Source: Abditibacteriaceae bacterium
GTDB taxonomy: Bacteria > Armatimonadota > Abditibacteriia > Abditibacteriales > Abditibacteriaceae
Reading direction: 5' to 3'
DNA length: 64,000 nucleotides
NCBI GenBank assembly: GCA_019239895.1
Contig: JAFAZH010000033.1
Span: 110,977-174,976 of the forward strand
How positions within the stretch are numbered: position 1 is the stretch's first letter; each line of letters starts with the position of its first letter. Below are positions 9,130 through 17,935 of this stretch, piece after piece. The position numbers and the translations under genes are program-made. The notes under the pieces were generated by a model, which did not search any database, had not been told where the DNA came from, and saw nothing but the letters and a program-made list of their open reading frames with translations.

Positions 9130-10632
9130 CTACTTCTGTTTACCGCTCTTGCCACTGTTGCTGCCACCAAATTGAAAGAACCCTGGCGTTTCAATAACAA
9201 CGGGCGCACCAAAAGCATCCAAGCGCAAACCTGCTGGAATATCAGGAGTCGCTTCGGCGGGCGTGACATTTTTTAAATTAACGCGATTGGCCCCGGTAAA
9301 ATGAAAATCCTGCGCCGCTTCACCAGGAGAAGCCAGGCGATAGAAGCCTACGATGTTGCCTTCCAACACCATCTGATTTAGTGCCGGTTCGATGGTGAGC
9401 ACATCAGCCTCAGCTTCAACGTGCGTCGGCTGGTTGGCGGCTGCCTTAGCCTCTACATCAGCTTTGTTTTGTTCACCACCACTAAGGGGCGGCGCTCCGT
9501 TGGAGCCACTCTTATTGGCAGGCACAGTCGGTGGCGGCGGGGCAAAATCAACTTTTAGCTGCGTGCGACCAATCGTTTTCAGCGTCTCCATTGCATCTGT
9601 CGCGCCGCGTGTGACCATAAACTCCGGCGCGGCGATGTCGAACTTCTGCGGCCCGTCATCCGATACAGCGTGGGCATTGCCAATAAAGTCCGCCGTTCCG
9701 GTGGTGGCACCCCGGGCGGTCGTTGGCTTGCTGCCATTGTTACCAGGGCGCGACACGCCTGCGCCTGTATTTGCAGTCCCAGTACTTAAGACGGCCTTTA
9801 TGGTGGCACGTTGCGCGGTTATTACCACCGTACCAAACCGCATCAGGTTCCCAGCCGAATTTTGAGGTGCAGCATTATTGCTTTGATTGTGGCTTGATGC
9901 GCTATTAGTTTGCTGGTTCGATTGAATTGCATGACTCTGATTATTGGTTGGTAGGTTATTAGTCGCCGGGGGAGCAGGCTTGGGAGGCGGTGGCGCAAAT
10001 TCAAAGCGCACCCCTCCTGGCCCACCTTCCACATCTATGTTCAGGTTAGGTTGCACGTAAGTCAAAGTGGCTATACTACCGCGCAAGGTGTTCTTCTGGC
10101 CTTGGCCGATTTGATACCATCCATCCACATTCCCATGCAGCACCAGGGTGTTTTGCGCCGCATTAAATGTCGCATCATCGCTGCGCCCTTCCATGTGAGC
10201 AGGCGTCGGGCTGCCCGGCTGCGTCAGATTCATCTTGAAGATCACACCATTAAGTGCCCGAATTTGCAATGGGGCTCTGGTATTCGTCTTGGCGATCTCT
10301 ATAATAGGAGCACGCACATCCAGTTGCGGTGAAGTAAAAACAGCACCACCTTCATAACGTGCTCCCCGACCCGGTAAAAGATGAACTATCGGTGCGCTCA
10401 GTTTCCAAGGTTGAGGCGCAACTGGCGGACGAACTAACGGCGCAACCGTTGTCTGTGCCGTTGCAACCCCAGCAGCTCCATACAGCGATACTCCAAAGAC
10501 TAGGATATACACTTTATAGAGAGTTGAGGGGCAGGTGGAATTTGCACCTGTAGAGACGCGATTAATCGCGTCTCTACCAAACCCCCACCAATTCTTAGCC
10601 ACCTCACGAACCGCATTTGAGCGTTGACGCAT
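9130..10632 (-). CDS. LptA/OstA-like periplasmic protein with inserted palindrome near its start
   Basis: 500 residues, much longer than a typical LptA. It has beta-rich OstA-type segments in two blocks, about residues 75-210 (for example HMEGRSDDATFNAAQNTLVLHGNV) and about 390-490 (VEAEADVLTIEPALNQMVLEGNIVGFY), separated by Pro/Asn/Gln-rich low-complexity sequence. A signal-peptide-like stretch ends in GVATAQ near residue 60. The 5' end of the frame contains a 28-bp perfect palindrome translated as GRDAINRVST, so either the start at 10632 (AGGG 6 nt upstream) is real and a repeat was inserted in frame, or translation begins later. Expected role: bridge for LPS transfer across the periplasm. 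Confidence 0.75.
   Translation of the reverse strand: MRQRSNAVREVAKNWWGFGRDAINRVSTGANSTCPSTLYKVYILVFGVSLYGAAGVATAQTTVAPLVRPPVAPQPWKLSAPIVHLLPGRGARYEGGAVFTSPQLDVRAPIIEIAKTNTRAPLQIRALNGVIFKMNLTQPGSPTPAHMEGRSDDATFNAAQNTLVLHGNVDGWYQIGQGQKNTLRGSIATLTYVQPNLNIDVEGGPGGVRFEFAPPPPKPAPPATNNLPTNNQSHAIQSNQQTNSASSHNQSNNAAPQNSAGNLMRFGTVVITAQRATIKAVLSTGTANTGAGVSRPGNNGSKPTTARGATTGTADFIGNAHAVSDDGPQKFDIAAPEFMVTRGATDAMETLKTIGRTQLKVDFAPPPPTVPANKSGSNGAPPLSGGEQNKADVEAKAAANQPTHVEAEADVLTIEPALNQMVLEGNIVGFYRLASPGEAAQDFHFTGANRVNLKNVTPAEATPDIPAGLRLDAFGAPVVIETPGFFQFGGSNSGKSGKQK
10532..10577. repeat. Palindromic repeat inside the 5' end of the OstA-like gene
   Basis: Positions 10550-10577 form a perfect 28-bp palindrome (half site GTAGAGACGCGATT). 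Directly beside it, CAGGTG at 10532-10537 pairs with CACCTG at 10545-10550, giving a composite hairpin. I recall the same palindrome as an abundant intergenic repeat in several cyanobacterial genomes; no second copy occurs in this window. Confidence 0.8.
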
Positions 10633-10642
10633 ACTTTCCCTT

Positions 10643-12481
10643 TTAGGAGGTCACTTTATTCTTGAAGACCTGCACATCGCCCGAAGTTGTCCCATTCACG
10701 ATCACGGCTTCGCGCGACTGCATATCGTAGACCAGGCTTTTACCACTACCCTCAAGGCCATGCTGAGCATCATGGAACCACACGCCATCCGACGCATAAA
10801 TCTGACCTTTCTTTCCTGCCAGCTTCGCGTAGCGTGCTGTAGGCGCACGCACCACGGTACCCGCATTACTGGTGACCACGACATGGCCCGTCAGGGTAGC
10901 GTTGTTGCCATCGGTGGTAGCATCCATGCGGTCACCTCGCAAACGAAGAGTGTCGTGTTGCGCCGTGACATTGCCCCGTGCTATGATATGTCCTTGCACG
11001 CGCTGCCACAGCAGCGAATTCGCGCCCACAGTTACATTGGGGGCGAGGTGGCCCCGCACATTGCCACTAAGGGTAGCGGTCTGAAATTTATCGTCAGTTT
11101 GCAACTTTTCACCGCTGAGTGTATTGTCCGCTTTATGCAGTGTGACATTATCTTGCGCCACAATTTGCCTGTTGCTCCATGTGACATGTGCCGCTCGCAC
11201 GTCACCATCTTTATTGCGGGCGAAAACGCCGCCACTACCCACAATTCGTCCTGCTGTCTTCGCCTTCATATCCAGGTCGCTGATCTCCACACGTTGGGCG
11301 GTGACAGCCTCGCCATTGCGTTCCAGTTGGGCATCACCCGTTGCTGTCACCTGCCCCACCTTCTGCCCATGTGCATCAATATTCGTTAATTCCACATGAT
11401 TCGCTTTAATATGTGTGTCTGGCCCCACAAAGGTGACGCCGCCCCCAGCTACCGCACGCGTCATCTTACCCGTCACGCTCAAGCTTCCAGCGTGCAGAGT
11501 GGTGTCCCCACGATGCAGCACCACAGCCCCATCCGAAGTGGCATGGTTGAGCTGATTATCGGTATCAATACGCGCCGCAGTCAGGGTCGCATTGTCTTTA
11601 ACCAACGTGACCCCACCCTGAGCGGACAGCGCACCAGAACCCCAGTTGTAATGGACAGTGCTAGCCTGTGCCTGTCCCTGGGGAGCCGCCACCCGCACCC
11701 CACCCGTTAAGGCACCCTGTTTGATGTTGCTATCTGCATCCAGGCGTGCCCCGGTTATAATTGTGGCGTCATGTGTGGCCTTAACCTTACCATACGCCTG
11801 GGCGCGGCCTTCGTGCCATTTCCAGGTGGCCTCATCCGCGACTACCACGCCTTCAGGTGCCGTCGCTTTGACATCCCCGTGCAATTGGGCAATGGCCAGC
11901 CCGGTATCAGCGGTGAGAGCGCGGGCCACGACATGAGTTTTAGCCTGCGTCATTTGCACCTGAGTGGCGAGCAGGCGGCGTGTTTTGACATTGACTTCAG
12001 CACGCGGGCTTTGCATCAGAACCGGCCCGCGCTGGCCTGTCCACGGCCCCGTCGTTTGCGCTTGCACGCCCCCTGACATCACCATCCGCACGCCCTGTGC
12101 GGTATCGAAGAATTCAATGTTCTTCGCCTGAAAACTAGATTCTGGTTTGCCCTCCCGATAGAGCGTCGCCTGGCCCTGAATTAAATTCGCATGACGCGGT
12201 TGGGCTTGATCCTCGCCCGCTGCCACATGAATTTGACTCGCCCCCACTTTCCACACCAGCCTACCTTTTGTGTCATGCCCGCTTAATTCGCTGCTTTCCA
12301 TCACCAGATCACCCATCGGTGACAATTGATTTTTGGCCTGTTTTGCCTGGGTTTTAAGCTCTTGCTGTGCGGAGTCCGCCGTTTGCCCCGAATGACATCC
12401 ATTCACTCCTAATAAAGCCAACCCACTGGCGGCCAGGAGGCAACCAGTCGAGCTACGAAGTCGCAGTTGTTTAAACGCCAT
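10643..12481 (-). CDS. LptC-like lipoprotein fused to OstA-like repeats
   Basis: About 612 residues from the ATG at 12481 (MAFKQLRLRS). I reject the longer frame to 12562 because it overlaps the upstream glycosyltransferase, while this start gives a signal peptide with lipobox VNGC and a 35-nt gap. The first 130 residues after the lipobox match the LptC pattern (ESSELSGHDTKGRLVWKVGA ... SFQAKNIEFFDTAQGVRMVMSG). The rest is a series of about ten OstA/LptA-like beta repeats with the recurring pattern TxxGxVxAxxxxxxxxA. This architecture suggests a membrane-tethered protein carrying both the LptC role and a long bridge. It precedes the LptA-like gene by 10 nt. Confidence 0.8.
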   Translation of the reverse strand: MAFKQLRLRSSTGCLLAASGLALLGVNGCHSGQTADSAQQELKTQAKQAKNQLSPMGDLVMESSELSGHDTKGRLVWKVGASQIHVAAGEDQAQPRHANLIQGQATLYREGKPESSFQAKNIEFFDTAQGVRMVMSGGVQAQTTGPWTGQRGPVLMQSPRAEVNVKTRRLLATQVQMTQAKTHVVARALTADTGLAIAQLHGDVKATAPEGVVVADEATWKWHEGRAQAYGKVKATHDATIITGARLDADSNIKQGALTGGVRVAAPQGQAQASTVHYNWGSGALSAQGGVTLVKDNATLTAARIDTDNQLNHATSDGAVVLHRGDTTLHAGSLSVTGKMTRAVAGGGVTFVGPDTHIKANHVELTNIDAHGQKVGQVTATGDAQLERNGEAVTAQRVEISDLDMKAKTAGRIVGSGGVFARNKDGDVRAAHVTWSNRQIVAQDNVTLHKADNTLSGEKLQTDDKFQTATLSGNVRGHLAPNVTVGANSLLWQRVQGHIIARGNVTAQHDTLRLRGDRMDATTDGNNATLTGHVVVTSNAGTVVRAPTARYAKLAGKKGQIYASDGVWFHDAQHGLEGSGKSLVYDMQSREAVIVNGTTSGDVQVFKNKVTS

Positions 12482-12516
12482 GAGATGCAAAGATTGGTTA
12501 ATTGTCGCCCATATTG

Positions 12517-13254
12517 TTAATTCACAAAACGGTATTTCAACAGGGTTAAGGCGGCCCGCCAACCATCGTGCAAAGCGCGAATTTTCTTGCCTTCCAATTC
12601 CGTGCGCGGGTGGTAAGAGACTGGCACTTCACGAATACGCACGCCCTGGCGACTTAACTTCGCTAATTTAGCGGCTATTTCAAAATCCAGATCAAAGCCA
12701 TTGCCCCGCAGTTGGAGTTGCTGTGCTAACTCGCGCCGCATCAGCTTATAGCAGGTGGCCACATCACTGAGTGGCGAGCCATAAAGCAAACGAAAAACGA
12801 CGGTCAACCCTACTCGCCCATAAAAGAAAGACGTGCGGGGTTGGTCACGGCGGGCGGTGCTGCCGGGCATTAAGCGTGTACCAAAAACTGCCCCACTACC
12901 CCGCCCCTTGGCGGCTGCGGCCAAGAGTTTCTGATAATCCTGCGGGTCGTATTCCAGGTCGGCATCCTGGACAATAACAAATTCACCCCGCGCTAATTCC
13001 AGGGCGCGGCGCACACTGGAACCCTTGCCCTGATTTTGGGTCTGAAAGCAGATGCGCAACGGGCTAACGGTGTCTTCCGCCGGACTTGCCATACCTTGCT
13101 CTAACATCGCTTGCAGCACTTCACGCGTGCCATCGGTGGAACAGTTATCAACAATAATGATTTCTTTATCCACCGGCACAGCTTGCACCCGGCGCACAAT
13201 TTCAGCCAGTGTAGCGTGCTCATTATAGACCGGCATCAAGACACTTAGCTTCAT
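12517..13254 (-). CDS. Family 2 glycosyltransferase, DPM1/polyprenyl-phosphate type
   Basis: 245 residues with the GT-A fold of family 2: N-terminal LSVLMPVYNEHATL, nucleotide-binding Asp in IIIVDNCSTDGT, metal-binding DADLEYDP near residue 100, and a later YKLMRREL plus HPRTELEGKKI. No membrane segment follows, so it resembles dolichol-phosphate mannosyltransferase-like enzymes that load a sugar onto a polyprenyl phosphate carrier. The next upstream genes encode membrane glycosyltransferases that use such lipid-linked sugars, so a supply role for LPS or glycan modification is the likely context. Donor and acceptor cannot be read from the sequence. Confidence 0.85.
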   Translation of the reverse strand: MKLSVLMPVYNEHATLAEIVRRVQAVPVDKEIIIVDNCSTDGTREVLQAMLEQGMASPAEDTVSPLRICFQTQNQGKGSSVRRALELARGEFVIVQDADLEYDPQDYQKLLAAAAKGRGSGAVFGTRLMPGSTARRDQPRTSFFYGRVGLTVVFRLLYGSPLSDVATCYKLMRRELAQQLQLRGNGFDLDFEIAAKLAKLSRQGVRIREVPVSYHPRTELEGKKIRALHDGWRAALTLLKYRFVN

Positions 13255-13265
13255 CCCTTAGTCCT

Positions 13266-14639
13266 TTACACCAACGTGCGCCACCCCAACGCGTTCCACA
13301 AGCTCAGCACCAGCAAAACAACACCAAAAACACTTGATGCCAACCAGCATAACTTCGTGTTGCTGGGGTCTCCAAAAACCTCTCGCCAACCTAAGCCAAA
13401 GGCCAGGGCTATAGGTAATAGCGCCGGGTGCAGGTAACGCGCCTGAGCCTGGTAATAGTGCAAGTTAAATTGCACGAAGGAGAGGAGCACTAATATAAAC
13501 CCGATACTCCACCACCTCAAAGCCGCGCGTGCCGCAGCGGGCTGGGTCTGCCAGAATTTAGCGAAGCGGATCAGACCCCAGACAACTAAAACCGTAGCGA
13601 CCATACAAGCCAACCCAAATATCAAGCCAGGCAATGCTTCAGGACGTGGCCCGTGCTGTCTAAAGGGATTCATCATTTTGTCGGCTGTTTCTGGCCCGCC
13701 AAAGATGCCCCATGCAGTACAAAACAAAATAGTCAAGAAGGCCCGTAGGTAAGTTGTAAGCGAAAAAACGGTTAGGAACTGCGCCGGGCCAGGATTCGAT
13801 TTGCTAAAAGCTTGGTTAAAAATCCCCAGGGCGAGGGCGTCACCATACAAACGCTGGTTACGCATCAGCCACCACCCACTGATAAGTAAAGCGACTCCAA
13901 CCACCGCTGCCGTTGCATAGACGGGAGAATCATTCGCTCCCTGCTCATTATCGCATGACACAAAATACCAGGCAGCACCAGCGGCGACAAATAGCATTAC
14001 AAGGGAGGCCGTGGCGGTGAGTATGCCGCACCCCACAAATGCGCCAGCCAGCAGTGAATCGGTCATTTTCCATTGCCGTTGCGAGGCACGCGCAATCGTA
14101 TAGAAGACGGCTGAGCAGAAAAGGCAACTTAATGCGCCATTAGCCGCTGACGCCCCCACGCCTTGATGCAACGGCCACAAAGCCGCAAAGCCGGTGGTTA
14201 GGATTGGCAAACGGGGATCATTCGGAAAAAGGGCCACCACAGCACGCCACAGAAGCACCAAAGTCAGGGCACCGCAAAGCAGGGAGACCAGACGGCACAT
14301 ATAATATTGCACGCCCGCACCCGTCGCCTTCCAGAGTGGCAGACAGAGCAAGTAGTAAAGTGGCGGCTGATGAAACTCATAGCCTGGATAGTTAGCTCCC
14401 AGCGGCACAAAAACTGGCAGTGCGCCCCGTGTGGCGAGGTGCTGCACATACTGAATATGCGCCGCTTCATCGGGTGCGCCGTTGATGGGAACGTTAAGGA
14501 TAAGCAGTGAGGTGAGAATGATATAAACGGCCAACAAAACACTCAGCGCCCAACGCGGAGCCTGTGTAGGCTCCGCTGGTTCCAGGGTTGCAGATGTTGT
14601 TAGGGCTGTGGTCTCTGGCGGACTGGAGTGTTTGCTCAA
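13266..14639 (-). CDS. Polytopic membrane glycosyltransferase, PMT/ArnT-like
   Basis: 457 residues with about ten hydrophobic helices. After the first helix comes the loop NGAPDEAAHIQYVQHL with an acidic pair, followed by YEFHQPPLYYLL, a pattern typical of GT-C enzymes that transfer sugars from polyprenyl phosphates outside the cytoplasmic membrane. The start is a TTG overlapping the upstream stop by 4 nt (TTGA). The product of the GT2 gene 11 nt downstream probably provides its lipid-linked donor. Substrate is unknown. Confidence 0.75.
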   Translation of the reverse strand: MSKHSSPPETTALTTSATLEPAEPTQAPRWALSVLLAVYIILTSLLILNVPINGAPDEAAHIQYVQHLATRGALPVFVPLGANYPGYEFHQPPLYYLLCLPLWKATGAGVQYYMCRLVSLLCGALTLVLLWRAVVALFPNDPRLPILTTGFAALWPLHQGVGASAANGALSCLFCSAVFYTIARASQRQWKMTDSLLAGAFVGCGILTATASLVMLFVAAGAAWYFVSCDNEQGANDSPVYATAAVVGVALLISGWWLMRNQRLYGDALALGIFNQAFSKSNPGPAQFLTVFSLTTYLRAFLTILFCTAWGIFGGPETADKMMNPFRQHGPRPEALPGLIFGLACMVATVLVVWGLIRFAKFWQTQPAAARAALRWWSIGFILVLLSFVQFNLHYYQAQARYLHPALLPIALAFGLGWREVFGDPSNTKLCWLASSVFGVVLLVLSLWNALGWRTLV

Positions 14640-16582
14640 CGCATCGCCTCGCCCTGACCAGTGGTCTGATAAATTCCATAGCCCTTGGATTTAAAGAGCA
14701 TCTTCAATAGTCCCTGCTGGATGGCATCTTGCATAGGCTGTGCTGGTGGCCCAAAAGCGCCGCCATTCGATTCCGGGGTCATGTTCCATAATACGTGCGT
14801 GGCTCCTAAACGTTTCAACTCCCGCACCAGGTCAGTTCCCGACTGCACTTGGCTGTAATCAATTAAGTTATTATGCTGGTCGTCGGCCCAGAAATAGTCG
14901 CGCTCCAGATAAAAGCAGCGAGGCTCACCGTAAATTGCGAAACGGGCATTGGGTGGTGTATTGGTCGAAGCCCAGTGCATGGCTTCATAGGCCGGGAAGT
15001 GCATCAGATAAGCCTCTGGCGTTTCCTGCCCACTGATGACAGCCAGGGCATTGCGAAAACTCCACAAATTATAAACCAGGCCAAAGCTTAACCAGGCCGC
15101 CAGGGATACGGAAACGGCCCACTTTAAAATCGCACTGCGGTTCAGATAAATTGTGACGCCCCAACCACAGGCTAAAGATAACAGGGCAAACTGCGGAATT
15201 AAATAGCGGATGTATTGCCCCGTCGCGGCCCAGAAAACCGCAAAAGCCGCAAAGCTCCACAGGATAAACTCTATGATTTGCGGTTTGCGTTTAACCAAAA
15301 GCAAAGGAGCGCCTAAAGCCAACAAAAAAGGCCCGATGACGGTTTGTAGCACAAGCCCCGGCACCTCAAATAAACCGGAGGTGCCATTATCCACCACCAC
15401 ATCACTCAGTGGCCAGAAAGGAAGACCAACAATTTTCCCTGCAATGGCACCGGCGTTCAAAGGCGTCATCGCCACGCGCCAGGGTAGCCACAACCAGTCG
15501 AGCGGGCTGCGCCCAAAGCCAAATTTTATTTGGTCGGCGGTATAAGCCGCTGCCATTTCCGGTGACCAACCGCGCCCATGAAACAGGCCGTAGGCGAACG
15601 GAAAAACGGGGTTGCCTGTCCACACCCAGTTACGCACATACCAACCACCCCCTAAAACCAACGCCCAAATGAGGAAGGTGCTGGTAGCCTTAAGGTCAAA
15701 CTTGCGTGCCATCACCTGACGCCCAATGGCCCAGAGCAACAGCCAACCAAAAATAAGCGCACCGAGATATTTAATGCCTAAACAGAAGCCGCAGAAAACT
15801 CCGCTCCAGGCCAACCACCACCTGTCATCACTCTCTAACCAATTAACGAAGCACAAAAATGCCAGGCAAGAATAGGCGGTTAAGCCAAGATCAATGTAAG
15901 CAGTGGAGGCTTCCGCCTGCACCACAGGCAATGAGGCAAAAAGCGCCGCACCCCACAACCCGGCGCGCAGTGACAGGTGGCGTTGACCCATAGCGACCAC
16001 GGCCCCGCAGGAAAGGGGCAGCATCCACCAATGAAATAGCTTCGCCAGCACTGGCCCACGCAATCCCAGCCCCAGCATATAAAGCATCTCCATCGTAAAG
16101 GGGAAATACGTGTGGTGGTCATAGGGCAACTCGTGAATGGCATGGGCGCGTAAATACTGACGCGGCGCAGCGAGATGATAAACCAGGGAATCGTAATCCC
16201 CGCCACTGGGTGGCGCTAAAGTCAGGATAAAGGTAATGACAAATACGAGGCACAAATAAAGCACCAGGGCTAAATCCAGACCCCGCAAACCCCGCACTCC
16301 ATGCCATGCGGAGCGGGCATTACTGATGAAAGCCTGCTTGCGCTGCGTGAGAGCTAATCGCGGAGGAATGAACAGCAAAAACAACAGCAGCCAGCCATCA
16401 AACCCAACGCCAATCACTTGCCCGCGCAGCCAGAGCCACAATGCATAAGCTCCAAGGCAAGCGCTGCCCGGAATCAGGGTATTTTCCAGCGTCGTACGCT
16501 TAGGATGGGCACACCACCAACCTAACAATACCGATACCAGTGGCACCAGAGCAAAAATTGCGGCATCGGTTAAGTAGAGCAT
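14636..16582 (-). CDS. Large polytopic membrane glycosyltransferase-like protein
   Basis: 648 residues, around 13 predicted hydrophobic segments. The GT-C type signature is in the first extracytoplasmic loop, APPSGGDYDSLVYHLAAPRQYL, followed by HHTYFPFTMEMLYMLG. The C-terminal 120 residues form a soluble domain (HWASTNTPPNARFAIYGEPRCFYLERDYFW) like those in PMT-family proteins. It is the first of three consecutive glycosyltransferase genes in the envelope operon and overlaps the next by 4 nt. Precise sugar and acceptor are unknown. Confidence 0.75.
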   Translation of the reverse strand: MLYLTDAAIFALVPLVSVLLGWWCAHPKRTTLENTLIPGSACLGAYALWLWLRGQVIGVGFDGWLLLFLLFIPPRLALTQRKQAFISNARSAWHGVRGLRGLDLALVLYLCLVFVITFILTLAPPSGGDYDSLVYHLAAPRQYLRAHAIHELPYDHHTYFPFTMEMLYMLGLGLRGPVLAKLFHWWMLPLSCGAVVAMGQRHLSLRAGLWGAALFASLPVVQAEASTAYIDLGLTAYSCLAFLCFVNWLESDDRWWLAWSGVFCGFCLGIKYLGALIFGWLLLWAIGRQVMARKFDLKATSTFLIWALVLGGGWYVRNWVWTGNPVFPFAYGLFHGRGWSPEMAAAYTADQIKFGFGRSPLDWLWLPWRVAMTPLNAGAIAGKIVGLPFWPLSDVVVDNGTSGLFEVPGLVLQTVIGPFLLALGAPLLLVKRKPQIIEFILWSFAAFAVFWAATGQYIRYLIPQFALLSLACGWGVTIYLNRSAILKWAVSVSLAAWLSFGLVYNLWSFRNALAVISGQETPEAYLMHFPAYEAMHWASTNTPPNARFAIYGEPRCFYLERDYFWADDQHNNLIDYSQVQSGTDLVRELKRLGATHVLWNMTPESNGGAFGPPAQPMQDAIQQGLLKMLFKSKGYGIYQTTGQGEAMR

Positions 16583-16659
16583 TGGAAGTACTGAGAGAGG
16601 GTTTTAGCAGGAGCAATAAACAACATAGCCTAAATCATCTATAGGCAAGAGAGCAATCG

Positions 16660-16767
16660 GTCATGCTTCGCGCAGGGAAGAATCTACTCATAGTGTCTCT
16701 AAAGCAATGAGTGAGCCTTGCACTCTATAGTGCCGCAGAGTAGATTCTTCGCTGCGCGAAGCATGAC
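16660..16767. repeat. MITE-like inverted repeat, copy 1
   Basis: Terminal arms of 30 bp (16660-16689 and 16738-16767) are complementary with one mismatch; the outer end reads GTCATGCTTCGCGCAG. The core AGATTCTTCGCTGCGC is shared with the element at 33953-34081. No coding capacity. Confidence 0.8.
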
Positions 16768-16807
16768 AAACTCCCAGGCTCCTCATATAGCACCAGCTAA
16801 AGCATTC

Positions 16808-16897
16808 TTAAAACAATAGCCAGACATGGGAGAAAAATACTCCAAAACAGAGCGCAATGAAGAGGGCCAGTAAAATGTCTTTAACTTGAGAGGACAT
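16808..16897 (-). CDS. Possible 29-residue single-pass membrane peptide
   Basis: Frame MSSQVKDILLALFIALCFG followed by VFFSHVWLLF and a stop. It is one hydrophobic helix with a short polar head. No Shine-Dalgarno is visible, and it sits between two inverted repeats, so expression is uncertain. Confidence 0.3.
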   Translation of the reverse strand: MSSQVKDILLALFIALCFGVFFSHVWLLF

Positions 16898-16902
16898 AAA
16901 TT

Positions 16903-17048
16903 GGGCTTTGGTTTTAGGACTTTGGTCTTTGCACATGATGCTAAGGCTTTACTGCTAAAACAGTGAGTTAAGTTACTGCATCCACTTTATTCACACTGTA
17001 CAGTTATGAATCGCTACTCCTAAAACCAAAGTCCTAAGACCAAAGCCC
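16903..17048. repeat. Inverted-repeat element behind kdsC
   Basis: Arms at 16903-16930 and 17021-17048 (GGGCTTTGGTNTTAGGACTT outward) pair with few mismatches around about 90 bp of AT-rich DNA. Could be a small non-autonomous mobile element or serve as a transcription attenuator within the operon. Confidence 0.65.
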
Positions 17049-17049
17049 A

Positions 17050-17667
17050 CTACCGTTGCATATTTTCCACAGCGGGCTGATCCAGGTTTATATTCGTAAA
17101 TTTCTCCAAGACGTTTTCCCATTGCCCCTGAGCCGTCATGATGAGTTCCACGACTTCGCGCACTGCGCCATGCCCGCCTGGTGCCTGGGTCACATAATCG
17201 GCGCGGTGGGCCACCGCAGGCACGGCATCGGCTACGGCGATGTTTAGACCACACATCGCAAAGGCTGGCAGGTCTGGTAAATCATCGCCTAGGTAGCAGC
17301 ATTCTTCACGGTTAAAACCATGCTGCTGCTGCAAATCGCGTAGCGCGGCGGCTTTATCACCACAGGCCAACAGACAATAGTCTAACCCTAACTCTTCAAA
17401 ACGCTTTTGCGCTACTTTCGAGGGACGACCTGAAATCCATGCAATCTTAAGGCCCGCACGCCGGGCTACGACTAGTCCAAAACCGTCGCGGACGTGGAAA
17501 GTCTGGATCAAGGAGCCATTTTCATCGAAGGTTAGGCTGCCGTCGGTCAGCACGCCATCAACATCCATTGCAAACAACTTAATGGCGGCCCAGCGTGCCG
17601 TTGTGACTTCAGCCCATCCGGGTTGTGTCGGATAACTTCCTGCGATACCTATCGCCACCAATCTCAA
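17050..17667 (-). CDS. kdsC: 3-deoxy-D-manno-octulosonate 8-phosphate phosphatase (KdsC-like)
   Basis: 205 residues, HAD superfamily. Motif I is MDVDGVLTDG (catalytic Asp35 and Asp37), motif II is the ISGR step (WISGRPS), motif III contains Lys in CGDKAAAL, and motif IV is LGDDLPDLP; the arrangement and short cap-less form match KdsC, which removes phosphate from Kdo 8-phosphate in LPS core synthesis. The frame opens with TTG (codon 1), and TTG/GTG at codons 3 and 4 are alternatives; the first 25 residues are poorly conserved. It is the first gene of the minus-strand envelope operon, consistent with LPS biogenesis. Confusion with other HAD phosphatases such as the NeuA-linked type is possible. 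Confidence 0.82.
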   Translation of the reverse strand: MRLVAIGIAGSYPTQPGWAEVTTARWAAIKLFAMDVDGVLTDGSLTFDENGSLIQTFHVRDGFGLVVARRAGLKIAWISGRPSKVAQKRFEELGLDYCLLACGDKAAALRDLQQQHGFNREECCYLGDDLPDLPAFAMCGLNIAVADAVPAVAHRADYVTQAPGGHGAVREVVELIMTAQGQWENVLEKFTNINLDQPAVENMQR

Positions 17668-17935
17668 TAATGAATTATGTAAACGCTTCTCCTATTTTAC
17701 TGATTGCATCTCATCAGGCACAACCAGAAGCAGGGACATTTCATTATTTAGCAGGAAAACAGGGAGTGAGGAAAGCAGAGAAAACTGGGTCTCACTCCTG
17801 ATCTGGTATAACAAGAGGTTGCCTTCAGAATAAATCATTCAAACAATCAAAGCTCATCTTGCTCTACTTTTGGAGTTGAAGATCAACCGGAGAATCCGCG
17901 TACTAAGTGAGATGATTTATGAGTGCTGGTCAGAT

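Larger units (their letters stand above)
16583..17049. other. Intergenic region with two inverted-repeat elements and a tiny ORF
   Basis: This gap inside the operon is occupied by a 108-bp MITE-like element (16660-16767), a possible 29-codon membrane peptide (16808-16897) and a 146-bp inverted-repeat element (16903-17048) that ends next to the kdsC stop. Confidence 0.6.
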
